From positions 1-64,000 of the forward strand of contig UQCF01000013.1 in NCBI GenBank assembly GCA_900539465.1: 64,000 nt of DNA. The letters are read 5' to 3'. Within the stretch, counting starts at the first letter, position 1; each line of letters opens with the position of its first letter. The notes under the pieces were generated by a model. It made no database searches. It had not been told where the DNA came from and worked only from the letters and a program-made list of their open reading frames with translations. Positions 34,030-42,974 of the stretch are shown here, in pieces. A program made the translations under genes and the position numbers. The stretch is from an uncultured Ruminococcus sp. (GTDB taxonomy: Bacteria > Bacillota > Clostridia > Oscillospirales > Acutalibacteraceae).

Positions 34030-34788
34030 TCATGCCTTTATCTGCCTGCCCTCATGGTCAAAGGTGAAGTTGTCTTTTAAAATAAGCTCCTCAACCGTCA
34101 CAAACTGCCAGCCGTCTTTTTGAAGAACAGAGAGAATTTCGTCAAGTGCGGTCACGGTGTTTTTGACGCTTGTGTGAAAAAGAATTATCGAGCCGTTTTT
34201 AACATTCGGCAAGACCCTGTTGACTATCTGCTCTTTTGAAAGCCCTGTGTAATCAAGCGAGTCAACATCCCACTGTATCGGATAAAGTCCGAGAGAGTAC
34301 ACGGTTTTTATAACGCGGCTGTCATAATCGCCGCTCGGCACTCTCACAAGCGACGGATTCTTTTTGGTTATTGCCGCAAGTTCTTCATTGCAGGCAGCAA
34401 TGTCATCCATTATCTCATTTTTGTTAAGCTTTGTGTAAAGTGTATGATTATATGAATGACTGCCCACGCAGTGCGAGGCTTCGGCAATTTTTTTAACGCT
34501 CTCGGGATACTTTTGCGCCCATGTGCCGACGGCAAAAAAAGTTGCCTTTGCGCCGTATTTTTTAAGCACGGCGAGCAGTTCGTCTGTGTTGTCTTCGTCC
34601 CACGCCGCGTCAAAGGTAATGCAGAGCTTTTTTTCGTTTGTCTCAACGCTGTAAACAGGCAAATCCTTACCGTATGACATGGCAGCAGAATAAACGCCGT
34701 TAAACGTATAAACACCGACGACGGCAAACAGCAAAAAGAAGCACACAAGGCTTATTAAAAAGCTCTTTTTAAAAGTAAAAATACGCAT
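34030..34788 (-). CDS. PdaB-like polysaccharide deacetylase
   Basis: 252 residues from the ATG at 34788 (GGTGA 6 bases upstream). One N-terminal helix (about 7-28) anchors it outside. NodB-type catalytic blocks: ITFDAAWDEDNT, with the FDAAW form of the spore PdaB/YlxY group, HSYNHTLYT (H-x3-H), and RVPSGDYDSRV. The group deacetylates peptidoglycan and is tied to sporulation in relatives, but no other spore gene is in view. It is divergent from the Nudix gene. Confidence 0.87.
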   Translation of the reverse strand: MRIFTFKKSFLISLVCFFLLFAVVGVYTFNGVYSAAMSYGKDLPVYSVETNEKKLCITFDAAWDEDNTDELLAVLKKYGAKATFFAVGTWAQKYPESVKKIAEASHCVGSHSYNHTLYTKLNKNEIMDDIAACNEELAAITKKNPSLVRVPSGDYDSRVIKTVYSLGLYPIQWDVDSLDYTGLSKEQIVNRVLPNVKNGSIILFHTSVKNTVTALDEILSVLQKDGWQFVTVEELILKDNFTFDHEGRQIKA

Positions 34789-34845
34789 ATTTATCACCGA
34801 TAAATAATATGCCGTGAGGCTTATCCAAAATTCTTAAAAATGGTA

Positions 34846-34874
34846 TTGTAATTTATATAAAATAAATGTATAAT
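34846..34874 (+). promoter_or_regulatory. Promoter for the pyrophosphatase-like/Nudix gene
   Basis: TTGTAA at 34846-34851, 17-bp spacer, TATAAT at 34869-34874. Confidence 0.72.
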
Positions 34875-34929
34875 ATATGGGTCATATGATACGGAAGTAG
34901 TATGTTATGTACTGTTGTTCCGTTAATAT

Positions 34930-34945
34930 CCCCGTATTTGCGGGG
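34930..34945 (+). promoter_or_regulatory. Leader hairpin next to the ribosome site
   Basis: CCCCG (34930-34934) pairs with CGGGG (34941-34945) around a 6-base loop. It ends one base before the GGAGGAG Shine-Dalgarno, so it could affect initiation or mRNA stability. Confidence 0.45.
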
Positions 34946-34960
34946 TGGAGGAGAAAGAAC

Positions 34961-35698
34961 ATGCTTGGGAAATATGTTCGCGTTAAGGTGACCCATCCCA
35001 TTCATTCTCACAGTTCCGAAGAAAATATTACTTATGACCTGAACTTCGGTCAGGTCGAGGGCGGCAAGCGATTCAATTCGTCTGTTAAAGGTGCTTATAT
35101 TATGGGTATAAGCCATCCGGTGAGAAGCTTTGACGGCAGGGTCATAGCGGTGGTGCGCTACAACGGCTCAAATTCTGTTTATCTCGTTGTTGCACCTAAA
35201 AGTACAAGATTTATAAATATCGACATCATAAGCTCAATGACGTTTGCGCTTGAGGGGCGCAAATATTCTCTAGAATGTCTATATGAACGCTCTTGCGGAG
35301 CGGTGGTGTTCAGAGAAATAGGCGGCATGACACGCTTTTTGCTTATCAAAAACCGAAGGAGCGCACACTGGGGCTTCCCTAAAGGTCATGTTGAAATGGG
35401 CGAGACAGATCAGCAGACGGCTTACAGAGAGGTACTTGAGGAAACGGGTATTCACGTCAAATTTTTGCCGGATTTTGTAACGCGCTCTCAATACAGCATA
35501 CAGGGCAAGGTTGAGAAAAGCGTAAGTATTTTTCTTGCGACAACCGACGACACGAGCACTATAATCCAAAAAGAAGAAATTGAAGATTATGTTTGGCTCG
35601 GTTACGAAAAGGCGCAGGCACGGCTTAAATTTGAAAACGACCACGCCATACTCGACAAAGCGGCGGAGTATATAAGAAAAAATAATATTAAAGGATAA
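34961..35698 (+). CDS. Fusion of small pyrophosphatase-like domain and Nudix hydrolase
   Basis: 245 residues from the ATG at 34961. Residues 1-~95 (LGKYVRVKVTHPIHSH, GAYIMGISHPVRSFDGRVIA, VVAPKSTRF) match the small inorganic pyrophosphatase-like proteins of Clostridia. The Nudix domain follows (about 110-230): FPKGHVEMGETDQQTAYREV and LEETG carry the GX5EX7REUXEEXGU box. Two domains handling diphosphate bonds in one chain suggest a housekeeping step on NDP-linked compounds (inference). A small exporter gene starts 9 bp downstream. Confidence 0.85.
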   Translation: MLGKYVRVKVTHPIHSHSSEENITYDLNFGQVEGGKRFNSSVKGAYIMGISHPVRSFDGRVIAVVRYNGSNSVYLVVAPKSTRFINIDIISSMTFALEGRKYSLECLYERSCGAVVFREIGGMTRFLLIKNRRSAHWGFPKGHVEMGETDQQTAYREVLEETGIHVKFLPDFVTRSQYSIQGKVEKSVSIFLATTDDTSTIIQKEEIEDYVWLGYEKAQARLKFENDHAILDKAAEYIRKNNIKG

Positions 35699-35707
35699 GG
35701 TGACACT

Positions 35708-36205
35708 ATGGATTCTATGGTTGAATCATTCGTTACCCTAATGCGCGATAAATTGCCGGGCGAGCTGGTAGTGTTTATTATTTCACTGCTCCCGGTGTTG
35801 GAATTACGCGGAGGTCTGATAGCCGCAAGTCTTCTCGACATTGAATGGTACAGAGCATTTATCTTTTGCTTTTTGGGCAATATGCTGCCAATACCGTTTA
35901 TTCTTCTTTTTATCAGAAAAATACTTGACGTTATGAGGCGGCACGGTCCGTTTAAAAAGATTGTTGACTTGCTCGAACGCAAGGCAGAAAAACATTCTAA
36001 AAAAATTGACCAATACAAGTTGTGGGGCTTGTTTATTTTGGTGGCAATCCCCTTGCCGGGCACAGGTGCATGGACGGGCGCGCTGGTTGCCGCACTTATG
36101 GATATAAGAATAAAACACGCATTCCCGGTTATAGGCGCAGGCGTTATAATGGCAGGCATAATAGTTGCCTTGCTGTCATACGGCGCGGTGGGATTATTCG
36201 GATAA
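35708..36205 (+). CDS. Small multidrug export protein family (PF06695)
   Basis: 165 residues with four membrane helices. Family blocks: LLPVLELRGGLIAASL near the N-terminus, FCFLGNMLPIPFILLF and LGLFILVAIPLPGTGAWTGAL with its PLPGTG loop. Substrate unknown; many are annotated from weak evidence. It follows the Nudix fusion by 9 bp, so it is probably co-transcribed. Confidence 0.87.
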   Translation: MDSMVESFVTLMRDKLPGELVVFIISLLPVLELRGGLIAASLLDIEWYRAFIFCFLGNMLPIPFILLFIRKILDVMRRHGPFKKIVDLLERKAEKHSKKIDQYKLWGLFILVAIPLPGTGAWTGALVAALMDIRIKHAFPVIGAGVIMAGIIVALLSYGAVGLFG

Positions 36206-36209
36206 AAAT

Positions 36210-36257
36210 TAAGCTATAAATTACAGCGAGTTATACTCAACGTAATTTATAGCTTTT
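36210..36257. repeat. Conserved terminator hairpin, copy 5
   Basis: AAGCTATAAATTAC pairs perfectly with GTAATTTATAGCTT. It sits between convergent genes, as a bidirectional form without mispairs. Confidence 0.78.
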
Positions 36258-36266
36258 GTTTATATA

Positions 36267-36833
36267 TCAGGCTTTTTTCTCAAGAGTCTTGATTACCCTG
36301 CACGGATTGCCGACGGCAACCACGCCGCTCGGTATATCTTTTGTCACAACACTGCCCGCACCGATAACCGTGTCGTCGCCTACGGTAACTCCCGGTAAAA
36401 TAATCGCGCCTGCGCCTATCCAGCAGCGTTTGCCGATTTTAACGGGAAGGTTATACTGCATACCCTTTTCGCGCTCCTCGGCAGAGAGCGGATGCGCCGC
36501 CGTTGCAATGGTGACGTTCGGTGCAATCATTGTATGGTCGCCGACATAAATGTGCGTATCGTCAACCAAGGTGAGATTAAAGTTTACATAAACGTGTTTG
36601 CCGAAGTGAACGTGCTTGCCGCCCCAGTTTGCCCTGAGCGGAGGCTCTATGTAGCAATCGTCGCCGATCTCCGCAAACATCTCTTTTAAAAGCGCGTCGC
36701 GCTCTTTTTGCTGTGACGGGCGCAAGCTGTTGTAGTCATAAAGCTTTTCGACAAACCGAGACTGATAAGCGAGCAGCTCGCCGTCGCCGCTGTTGTAAAT
36801 TTCTCCGGAATGCATTTTGTCATAAAGAGTCAT
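36267..36833 (-). CDS. Sugar O-acetyltransferase (maltose acetyltransferase-like)
   Basis: 188 residues from the ATG at 36833; the ATG two codons earlier is too close to the AAAGGA ribosome site. MTLYDKMHSGEIYNSGD is the Mac-type N-terminus, followed by a left-handed beta-helix of hexapeptide repeats (IYVGDHTMIAPNVTIAT, GAIILPGVTVGDDTVIGAG, VVTKDIPSGVVAVGNPCRV). Acetylates sugars or galactosides with acetyl-CoA. It overlaps the XRE gene by 14 bp. Confidence 0.92.
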   Translation of the reverse strand: MTLYDKMHSGEIYNSGDGELLAYQSRFVEKLYDYNSLRPSQQKERDALLKEMFAEIGDDCYIEPPLRANWGGKHVHFGKHVYVNFNLTLVDDTHIYVGDHTMIAPNVTIATAAHPLSAEEREKGMQYNLPVKIGKRCWIGAGAIILPGVTVGDDTVIGAGSVVTKDIPSGVVAVGNPCRVIKTLEKKA

Positions 36834-37497
36834 TCTCATTATCCTTTATATTTATTTTATTCGCATTTTTTTGCTTGTGTTTTATGCGCCTTAAAATATA
36901 CCAAAGCACTGCGAGCACCTGAAGCACCGCGGCAATTAAAAATATTGCCGAGCCGCCGTCTACACTTGCGCCGAATTGCCCCATCGTTATAAAAACAGAA
37001 AGCACCGTGCCCCAAATTATAACCGAAACCGAAATAAGAGAAACAAATTTTTTCCACCAAATCTCAGAAAAAACCGTCTGCACAATTCCGCTTATCGGCA
37101 CTGCAAAAATAAATGCTATCCAGCAACGTGAGTTTTCTGTGCCGATTAATCCGAGAATTATTTTAACCAAAAAATAAACCGTAACCGCGACAAGCCAAAC
37201 AAGACCGACCGACAGCAAATTTATGAGAAGTCTTTTTCTTTTTATTAAGCTGAAATTTTTAATTTCGGGCAGTTTATCTTCGTCCGAAATTAAAAAGTCA
37301 TCGATCCGAACTCCGTAAATTTTTGAAAGCTCATACAGCACAAAAATATCCGGCGTGCCCTCTGCACGCTCCCATTTTGAAACGGATTTATCCGAGTAAT
37401 TTATCTTCTCTGCAAGCTCGGATTGCGTCAGCCCTGCCGTGTTGCGGTAGCGCACAAGGTTTTTTGCAATATTTTTTTTGATATTGTTATCTGCCAA
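36820..37497 (-). CDS. XRE-family regulator with C-terminal membrane domain
   Basis: 225 residues, starting at a TTG behind GAGGCGG. The HTH is at about 10-65 (TQSELAEKINYSDKSVSKWE, RAEGTPDIFVLYELSKIYG). About 90-205 has four membrane helices. Such membrane-bound XRE proteins are common in Clostridia and sense unknown cues. It overlaps the acetyltransferase gene and is divergent from the hemolysin III gene, with three phased repeats between them. Confidence 0.85.
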   Translation of the reverse strand: MADNNIKKNIAKNLVRYRNTAGLTQSELAEKINYSDKSVSKWERAEGTPDIFVLYELSKIYGVRIDDFLISDEDKLPEIKNFSLIKRKRLLINLLSVGLVWLVAVTVYFLVKIILGLIGTENSRCWIAFIFAVPISGIVQTVFSEIWWKKFVSLISVSVIIWGTVLSVFITMGQFGASVDGGSAIFLIAAVLQVLAVLWYILRRIKHKQKNANKINIKDNENDSL

Positions 37498-37603
37498 AAC
37501 GCCGCCTCTTCTCTTTTGTTTTCAAATAGAATTATACCGTACCCGTGCGTTTTATTCAAGTGAACAAAGTGTAAAAAATGCTTATACAGCGCCGATTCTA
37601 CTC

Positions 37604-37660
37604 TCGGTAGAGCCGCAAAAACAATCGGTAGAGCGCAAAACATATCGGTAGGGTGACATT
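37604..37660. promoter_or_regulatory. Three helix-phased direct repeats (possible operator)
   Basis: TCGGTAGAGCCGCAAAAACAA (37604), TCGGTAGAGCGCAAAACATA (37625) and TCGGTAGGGTGACATT (37645) recur every 20-21 bp, that is every two helical turns. They lie between the divergent XRE and hemolysin III genes. The first 7 bases TCGGTAG are invariant. Confidence 0.5.
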
Positions 37661-37729
37661 TGCCGCAGACAGCAATAAAATAATGACATAACGCACCGCG
37701 TTCATCTTTACAAAAAACGGAGTGATTTT

Positions 37730-38401
37730 ATGTCAAGAACAAAACTTGCAGACAGGGTTCTGCCGAGGTATTCCAAAGAAGAAGAAATAATCAACATGGT
37801 TTCGCACATTGTCGGCGGAGCATTCGGAATTTGGGCTCTTGTGAGCTGCATTTATGTTTCGGTAAAAGAAGGAGATATTTTTTCGCTTATAAGCAGTATT
37901 GTTTACGGGCTTTCAATGATTTTTCTTTACTGTATGTCCAGCATATATCATGGGCTTAATGTTTCGATAGCAAAAAAAGTTTTTCAAATTATAGACCACT
38001 GCGCCGTGTTTATTTTGATTGCGGGAACATACACGCCGATACTCCTTTGCGGTGTGCGAAAATTCAGCCCTGTCACAAGCTATGTTATGCTTGCCGCCGT
38101 TTGGGCTGTGACCGCTCTCGGGATTGTGCTCAACTCAATCGACCTTAAAAAATTCAGAGTTTTTTCTATGATATGCTACCTTGTTATAGGCTGGCTGATA
38201 ATTGTTGAGATATACCCTCTTTATTTAAATTTCGGCATTGAACCGATAGCTTATCTTTTTGTCGGCGGAGTTTGCTACACTCTCGGCGCAATACTTTACG
38301 GCCTCGGAAAAAAGAAAAAATATTTTCACAGCATTTTTCACTTTTTTGTTTTGGCGGGTTCGGTGTTCCAGTACCTTTGCATAGCGCTTTATATGTTATA
38401 A
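37730..38401 (+). CDS. Hemolysin III family membrane protein
   Basis: 223 residues, seven membrane helices, of the hemolysin III/PAQR-type (PF03006). Family blocks: YSKEEEIINMVSHIVGGAFG, MSSIYHGLNVSIAKKVFQII DHC with the metal-binding His/Ser residues, and a final HSIFHFFVLAGSVFQY. Despite the name, most are not toxins; lipid or metal sensing is more likely. ATG after GGAGTGATTTT. Confidence 0.88.
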   Translation: MSRTKLADRVLPRYSKEEEIINMVSHIVGGAFGIWALVSCIYVSVKEGDIFSLISSIVYGLSMIFLYCMSSIYHGLNVSIAKKVFQIIDHCAVFILIAGTYTPILLCGVRKFSPVTSYVMLAAVWAVTALGIVLNSIDLKKFRVFSMICYLVIGWLIIVEIYPLYLNFGIEPIAYLFVGGVCYTLGAILYGLGKKKKYFHSIFHFFVLAGSVFQYLCIALYML

Positions 38402-38410
38402 GCTTTATAA

Positions 38411-38456
38411 AAAATTCGTCTCGCGGCGGCCTGTTAAAACCCTGCGAGGCGAATTT
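38411..38456. terminator. Hairpin terminator overlapping the DUF5131 3' end
   Basis: AAATTCGTCTCGC pairs with GCGAGGCGAATTT. The right arm lies within the last codons of the convergent DUF5131 gene, whose stop is at 38434. Confidence 0.75.
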
Positions 38457-39225
38457 CTTCTGTCTGCTCCGGCGCGGAGTCCGCACCGACCTTGTAATCT
38501 ATTCCTGCCTTTTTTGCCTGAGCGATTTGATACTTCCTTTTAACAAAATATGTTTTGCCGTCTTTTAAAAAATGTGCGCCTGTTTGATGAAAGCAAAACG
38601 GAACGTCTTTTTCTATGCACTGCGCTCGCAAAGAAAGAATCCAGTTATAATCGCACACTCTTGCGCTCATGCCCGATTCTCCGCTTGCGGCAACCTCTTC
38701 GATTTGCGGCGACAGATATTTTGATATATCAATTTTTTCAATCAGCGGTGCGGCAATAATTGTTTTGTGTTTTATCGGCAAAGAGAGAAATATCGGCAGC
38801 CTGTAATCTGCCGCCTTTTGATTTTCGACCGTGCAACCGACAATGACATTTTCATAGCCGTCGCCCCAATCCTTCGGCAAGCATTGAGATAAACGGTCAA
38901 TTCGCTTCGTAAAGAAATAAAACATACAGTCGCTTCGCTGTTTCATCATTTGCCAGCAGTCTTTTCGCCACTCGTCAGCGTCTGCCAATAAAAAATCCGA
39001 AGTGAAGCAGGTAAACACAAGACTGCCCGGCTCTGTTTTGTAGCTGCCGTCGCGTTTCTTTTTAACGGGTAAATTAAAATTGCCGGTTTTTCGGCACTCA
39101 CTGCTTAAAATTTCAGAGCCGTACATCTCGTCCTGACGGTAGACATAGCAGTATTTGCACCCGGGGCTTATTTTTGTGCAGCCGTGCCACGGATTCCAGC
39201 TGACAGATTTACTTGACAAATGCAA
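38434..39225 (-). CDS. DUF5131 (phage Gp37/Gp68-like) protein with radical-SAM-like cysteines
   Basis: 263 residues with a TTG start at 39225 behind GGGGGCT (start less sure). SVSWNPWHGC then TKISPGCKYCY gives cysteines at C16, C23 and C26 (CX6CX2C), recalling a radical-SAM iron-sulfur site but with different spacing. SGESGMSARVCDYNWILSLR and KDVPFCFHQTGAHF are other family blocks. The family is also found in phages and plasmids; its reaction is unknown. It is the last gene of the leftward block that begins with glgB. Confidence 0.8.
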   Translation of the reverse strand: MHLSSKSVSWNPWHGCTKISPGCKYCYVYRQDEMYGSEILSSECRKTGNFNLPVKKKRDGSYKTEPGSLVFTCFTSDFLLADADEWRKDCWQMMKQRSDCMFYFFTKRIDRLSQCLPKDWGDGYENVIVGCTVENQKAADYRLPIFLSLPIKHKTIIAAPLIEKIDISKYLSPQIEEVAASGESGMSARVCDYNWILSLRAQCIEKDVPFCFHQTGAHFLKDGKTYFVKRKYQIAQAKKAGIDYKVGADSAPEQTEEIRLAGF

Positions 39226-39245
39226 AGCCCCCTTTTCTTTAAAAA

Positions 39246-39282
39246 TGCACGGACAAAGTAATCCCTTGCCCGTGCCGTTTTA
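39246..39282 (-). terminator. Terminator after the CNNM transporter gene
   Basis: In minus-sense RNA GCACGGGCAAG pairs with CTTTGTCCGTGC and is followed by ATTTTTA. It separates the glycogen-side operon from DUF5131. Confidence 0.75.
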
Positions 39283-40671
39283 TTATTTATCTTCTTTGTT
39301 CTTTTCTTTTTTTGTTTTTTCATTTTCATTTTCGGTTGAAGGGAGTATCTCTACCCTGACCTTGTCGATGCGGCGCTCGTCAACACTTAAAACCGTAAGC
39401 TTGAGGTTCTTATAATTCACCTCATAGGTCTTGCCCTCTTCGGGCAAAAGGCCGAGCTCTTTAATTATAAAGCCCGCTACGGTGTCATAGCTGCCCTCCG
39501 GCAATTCCGTGCCGGTCAGCTCCGCAACCTCTTCAAGGTTGGTCATGCCGTCTATTGTGAAAGTCGTTTCGTTTATCTTTGAGATTTCTTCGTCTTCATC
39601 GTCATACTCATCCTGAATATTGCCGACAATCGCCTCAACAATATCTTCGAGTGTGACTATGCCTGCCGTGCCGCCGTATTCGTCAACAACAACGGCCATC
39701 TGCGTGCGCTTCTCTGTCATCTCTTTAAACAAATCACCGCAGATTTTAGACTCCGGCACATACATCGGCGTTCTCATAATATCTCTGAGCGATTTTGCGG
39801 GCATTTTTTTGCCGACATACGCGAGCAAATCCTTAACATAAACTATGCCGATAATATTATCCTGGTCGTCTTCATAAACGGGGATTCTCGAATAGCCCTC
39901 GCTCACTGCGGTATCGACAACCTCCGATAAATCGTCGCCGACTTCAACCGCAACCATATCGGTTCTGTGGGTCATAATGTCGCCTGCGTCAAGGTCGTCA
40001 AACTCAAAGATGTTGTTAATCATCTCTTTTTGAACGTCCTCGATAACGCCCTTTTCACCGCCGACGTCAACCATCATTCTGATTTCTTCCTCGGTCACCG
40101 TCTCTTCATCGGCGTGGGGATTAAACCCGAGCAGCCTGACGACGGCATTTGTGGACACCGAAAGAATTTTAACAAGCGGGGCAAAAAGCTTTGAGAAAAG
40201 CAAGAGAATATCTACAATTTTAAACGAAATTTTTTCCGGAACCTGCATTGCAATTTTTTTCGGAACAAGCTCGCCCAAAACAAGAGAGAAATATGACATT
40301 ATTATTGTGACGATAATAACGGCAATTCCGTTTATAAGCCCCTCACCCAAAGCATTGTAAACAACTGTGCCGCGCAAAGCGTCGGTTATCATAGAGGCAA
40401 AGGTCGTTGAAGCCGACGCCGAGGTCAAGAACCCGGCGAGGGTAACGCCTATTTGAATTGTTGACAAAAATTTTGATGAGTTCTCTGTGAGCTTCACTAT
40501 TTTTTTTGCTTTTTTGTTGCCGTCCTCTGCCATTTTATCAATCTTGTTATCGTTAAGAGAGATAATAGCAAGCTCGCTCATTGCAAAAAATGCATTTACC
40601 AAAATAAGAGCCAGCAATATAACAAGTTTTACTATTATATTGCCTGCGCTCATACTTCCGGGGTCATCCAT
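39283..40671 (-). CDS. CNNM/HlyC-CorC family transporter with CBS domains
   Basis: 462 residues. Residues ~10-200 form the CNNM membrane domain (three to four helices, MSELAIISLNDNKIDKMAED is typical). Two CBS repeats cover about 220-345 (MTHRTDMVAVE, VDEYGGTAGIVTLEDIVEAI), and the CorC/HlyC domain about 365-450. Members move Mg2+ or Na+, or act in tolerance to metal and acid; hemolysis is not implied. It lies 29 bp after the propeller gene and is probably read from the same transcript. Confidence 0.9.
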   Translation of the reverse strand: MDDPGSMSAGNIIVKLVILLALILVNAFFAMSELAIISLNDNKIDKMAEDGNKKAKKIVKLTENSSKFLSTIQIGVTLAGFLTSASASTTFASMITDALRGTVVYNALGEGLINGIAVIIVTIIMSYFSLVLGELVPKKIAMQVPEKISFKIVDILLLFSKLFAPLVKILSVSTNAVVRLLGFNPHADEETVTEEEIRMMVDVGGEKGVIEDVQKEMINNIFEFDDLDAGDIMTHRTDMVAVEVGDDLSEVVDTAVSEGYSRIPVYEDDQDNIIGIVYVKDLLAYVGKKMPAKSLRDIMRTPMYVPESKICGDLFKEMTEKRTQMAVVVDEYGGTAGIVTLEDIVEAIVGNIQDEYDDEDEEISKINETTFTIDGMTNLEEVAELTGTELPEGSYDTVAGFIIKELGLLPEEGKTYEVNYKNLKLTVLSVDERRIDKVRVEILPSTENENEKTKKEKNKEDK

Positions 40672-40699
40672 ATAGGACTTTCTCCTTTCACGGCTTTAA

Positions 40700-42904
40700 T
40701 CAGCCTTCAATCATATTATAATATTTTGCCATCCAATAAGGAAGCATAAAGTTGTTGCCTACTTCAAGATTCATGCCCTTGCTGCAGCTTACGCCGGGGA
40801 ACATCGGGCGCGAATTCGGGTTAAGGTCTTTTTCTTTTTTAAGCAGCTCCTCGCATCCGCAGTCGCAAACAAAGCGGTTGCCGTCACTGTTGCAGATTCT
40901 GCGCTCATGCGGCTCAAGCGGCTCAAAGAGCTGCGGTGCCATGCCGAGAGCCTCGGGTGCATAATCCCACTTGAGGTCTGTTCTGTGGCTGTTGTAAACC
41001 TCCCACGAGATAAGGTCGAGCGGGAAGTCAACAAGCTCGTTTACTACAACGTCAAGGTCGCAGTTCTCGCCCGTGAGTGAGCCGTAGATAACATTGAATA
41101 TAGCATTGTGCTCTATTCTTTCCTCTCTCCAGTGGTGGGTAAGTCCCATGGTTATAAGCGAGCGAACCGAGGGATCGTCGCAATACTTGAGCAGCGGGAA
41201 AACCGTGAGGAAGCAAAGCTGATCGTCAATGTGAAGCAGATGTCCGTCGGGGATTCTGTACTGCATGGCGTTCATGCCGTAGTGATGGTCGCTGAGAAGC
41301 TCTTTGAACATCTCACTGTATTTTTTATCGCCCGTCATGTGCTCTGCGGTCTTGAGAAAAGAGAGTATCTCAAGAGAGTTTGTGCCCTTTTCATAAATCC
41401 ACTTATGATTGCAGTTGAGGTCATGCGGATTCCAGTTAGCCCATGTTGTGGGTTTGCCGTCTACATCAACAAGGCGGAAGTCGTTATCCAGAATATGGTC
41501 CATTATTTTTCTGACAACATCCGCAATCTCTTTTTTCTCTTCTTCATTTGCGCAAAGGTCAAAGTAGTTTGAGTATGCAAAGAGGTGACCTGTCATTTCA
41601 TCGGAAGATGTTTCGCCGAGCCACTCTATTTTGCCGTCTTCTTTAAGGTGCCACTCTTCTATATTCTCTGCCTGCTGGAAGCCGACCTCATCGGAATATC
41701 TGAGTGCTCTTGCGGTGAAACCGTCTTTGCCGGTGATGGTGGTGAGCTTAATCATCGCCTTGAGTGAGCGGCGAGCCTTTTCGAGTATCTTTTTATCTTT
41801 TGTTACCGCATATTCAAAGCAAAGAGTCGAAAGATAAATGCCTGTCCAAAGTCCGTCATTGTCACTGGTGCCGACAAAGCCCTCGTTCTCGTCAACAACG
41901 CCGCATCTCTTGAGCTCTCTGCTAAGAGAATAGCCGTCCTTGCGTATGCAGTATTTTTCTGCGATTTCGCGGTAATAATTTGCCTTTTGTGCAAGGGTCA
42001 TCTGCTTTTTCTCTATTATGCTGAGGCCCTCTTTTGTGGCTACGCAAATCATTTTGCCGTCGTCCGACACCGCAACGTCTGTTGCATAGGGGCTCGGGAG
42101 CCAGCGCTTGTAGCCGTAATATGTAAGAACACCGTTGTGCTGATGAATAAGACCTGTTGTTGTTGCAAAATATCTGTCGCCGTCTTTTGCAACTGCCATG
42201 CCTGTTATATTTGCGTCGGGAAGACCCTGTGTATTGCCGCTGTTGAGCCAGTAGCTCTTATCGTCATAAACGCACATGCCCTTGTCTGTGCCAATCCATA
42301 CGTTGCCTGCATTGTCGTATTCAACACAGGTAACGGTGTCGCTTACAAGACCCGTTATGTCTGCCATAAGCTCCGACCAGTGCCAGCGTTTGCCCGTAAG
42401 AGCATGAAGTCCGCCGCCAAGAGTGCCGACATAAACGCGGTTGTCGTTAAGAACGGCCATGCAGCTGCCGTCGCCGGGCACACCGAGTTTAAGGTCATAG
42501 TCTGCCGCGCCTGCGGGCTTTCTGTAAAGAATGGTTTTTGTGAGAAGCCATGTTGTGCCGTCGCCGTCGATTTTCATGTCAACGATGTCGGCATTAAATT
42601 CTCTTTCGCTTACGCGGCGCTTGCCGTTAAACTCTATAAGGCGGTTCTCTGCGCCGACAAACACATGGTTGTTGTCATCGCAAAAAAGCATATTTACATG
42701 CGCTTCGTTGCCTACGTCAACATGTACGAACTTATCGCCCTCAAGGCGCGAAAGTCCCTTCTGCGTGCCGACGTATAAAACACCCTTTTTATCAAATGCC
42801 AAAGCAGTTGCCAGGTTGGAGCGCAAGCCCTGCTCTGTTGTATAAACTTTTCTCGAAAACTGCTCAAACGACCCTACATGAAGGCAATTTTGGTATTTTT
42901 TCAT
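40700..42904 (-). CDS. Cytosolic protein with N-terminal propeller and C-terminal helical domain
   Basis: 734 residues from the ATG at 42904, 9 bases after GAGGAG. About 20-320 has six or seven beta-propeller blades of the two-component-regulator type, with repeats like DKKGVLYVGTQKGLSRLEG and YDNAGNVWIGTDKGMCVYDD. About 330-734 is a helical domain with (alpha/alpha) toroid character (DNDGLWTGIYLSTLCFEYAV, ANWNPHDLNCNHKW), as in glycoside hydrolase/lyase six-hairpin folds. There is no signal peptide or transmembrane helix. No catalytic pair is certain. It is next to the glycogen genes, so a sugar role is plausible but unproven. Confidence 0.72.
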   Translation of the reverse strand: MKKYQNCLHVGSFEQFSRKVYTTEQGLRSNLATALAFDKKGVLYVGTQKGLSRLEGDKFVHVDVGNEAHVNMLFCDDNNHVFVGAENRLIEFNGKRRVSEREFNADIVDMKIDGDGTTWLLTKTILYRKPAGAADYDLKLGVPGDGSCMAVLNDNRVYVGTLGGGLHALTGKRWHWSELMADITGLVSDTVTCVEYDNAGNVWIGTDKGMCVYDDKSYWLNSGNTQGLPDANITGMAVAKDGDRYFATTTGLIHQHNGVLTYYGYKRWLPSPYATDVAVSDDGKMICVATKEGLSIIEKKQMTLAQKANYYREIAEKYCIRKDGYSLSRELKRCGVVDENEGFVGTSDNDGLWTGIYLSTLCFEYAVTKDKKILEKARRSLKAMIKLTTITGKDGFTARALRYSDEVGFQQAENIEEWHLKEDGKIEWLGETSSDEMTGHLFAYSNYFDLCANEEEKKEIADVVRKIMDHILDNDFRLVDVDGKPTTWANWNPHDLNCNHKWIYEKGTNSLEILSFLKTAEHMTGDKKYSEMFKELLSDHHYGMNAMQYRIPDGHLLHIDDQLCFLTVFPLLKYCDDPSVRSLITMGLTHHWREERIEHNAIFNVIYGSLTGENCDLDVVVNELVDFPLDLISWEVYNSHRTDLKWDYAPEALGMAPQLFEPLEPHERRICNSDGNRFVCDCGCEELLKKEKDLNPNSRPMFPGVSCSKGMNLEVGNNFMLPYWMAKYYNMIEG

Positions 42905-42974
42905 CAATCCGTCTCCTCTAAGCAAATATTTTAGACATTATATATTTTTTTAACGTTTTAGTCAAGCTTGCGCC

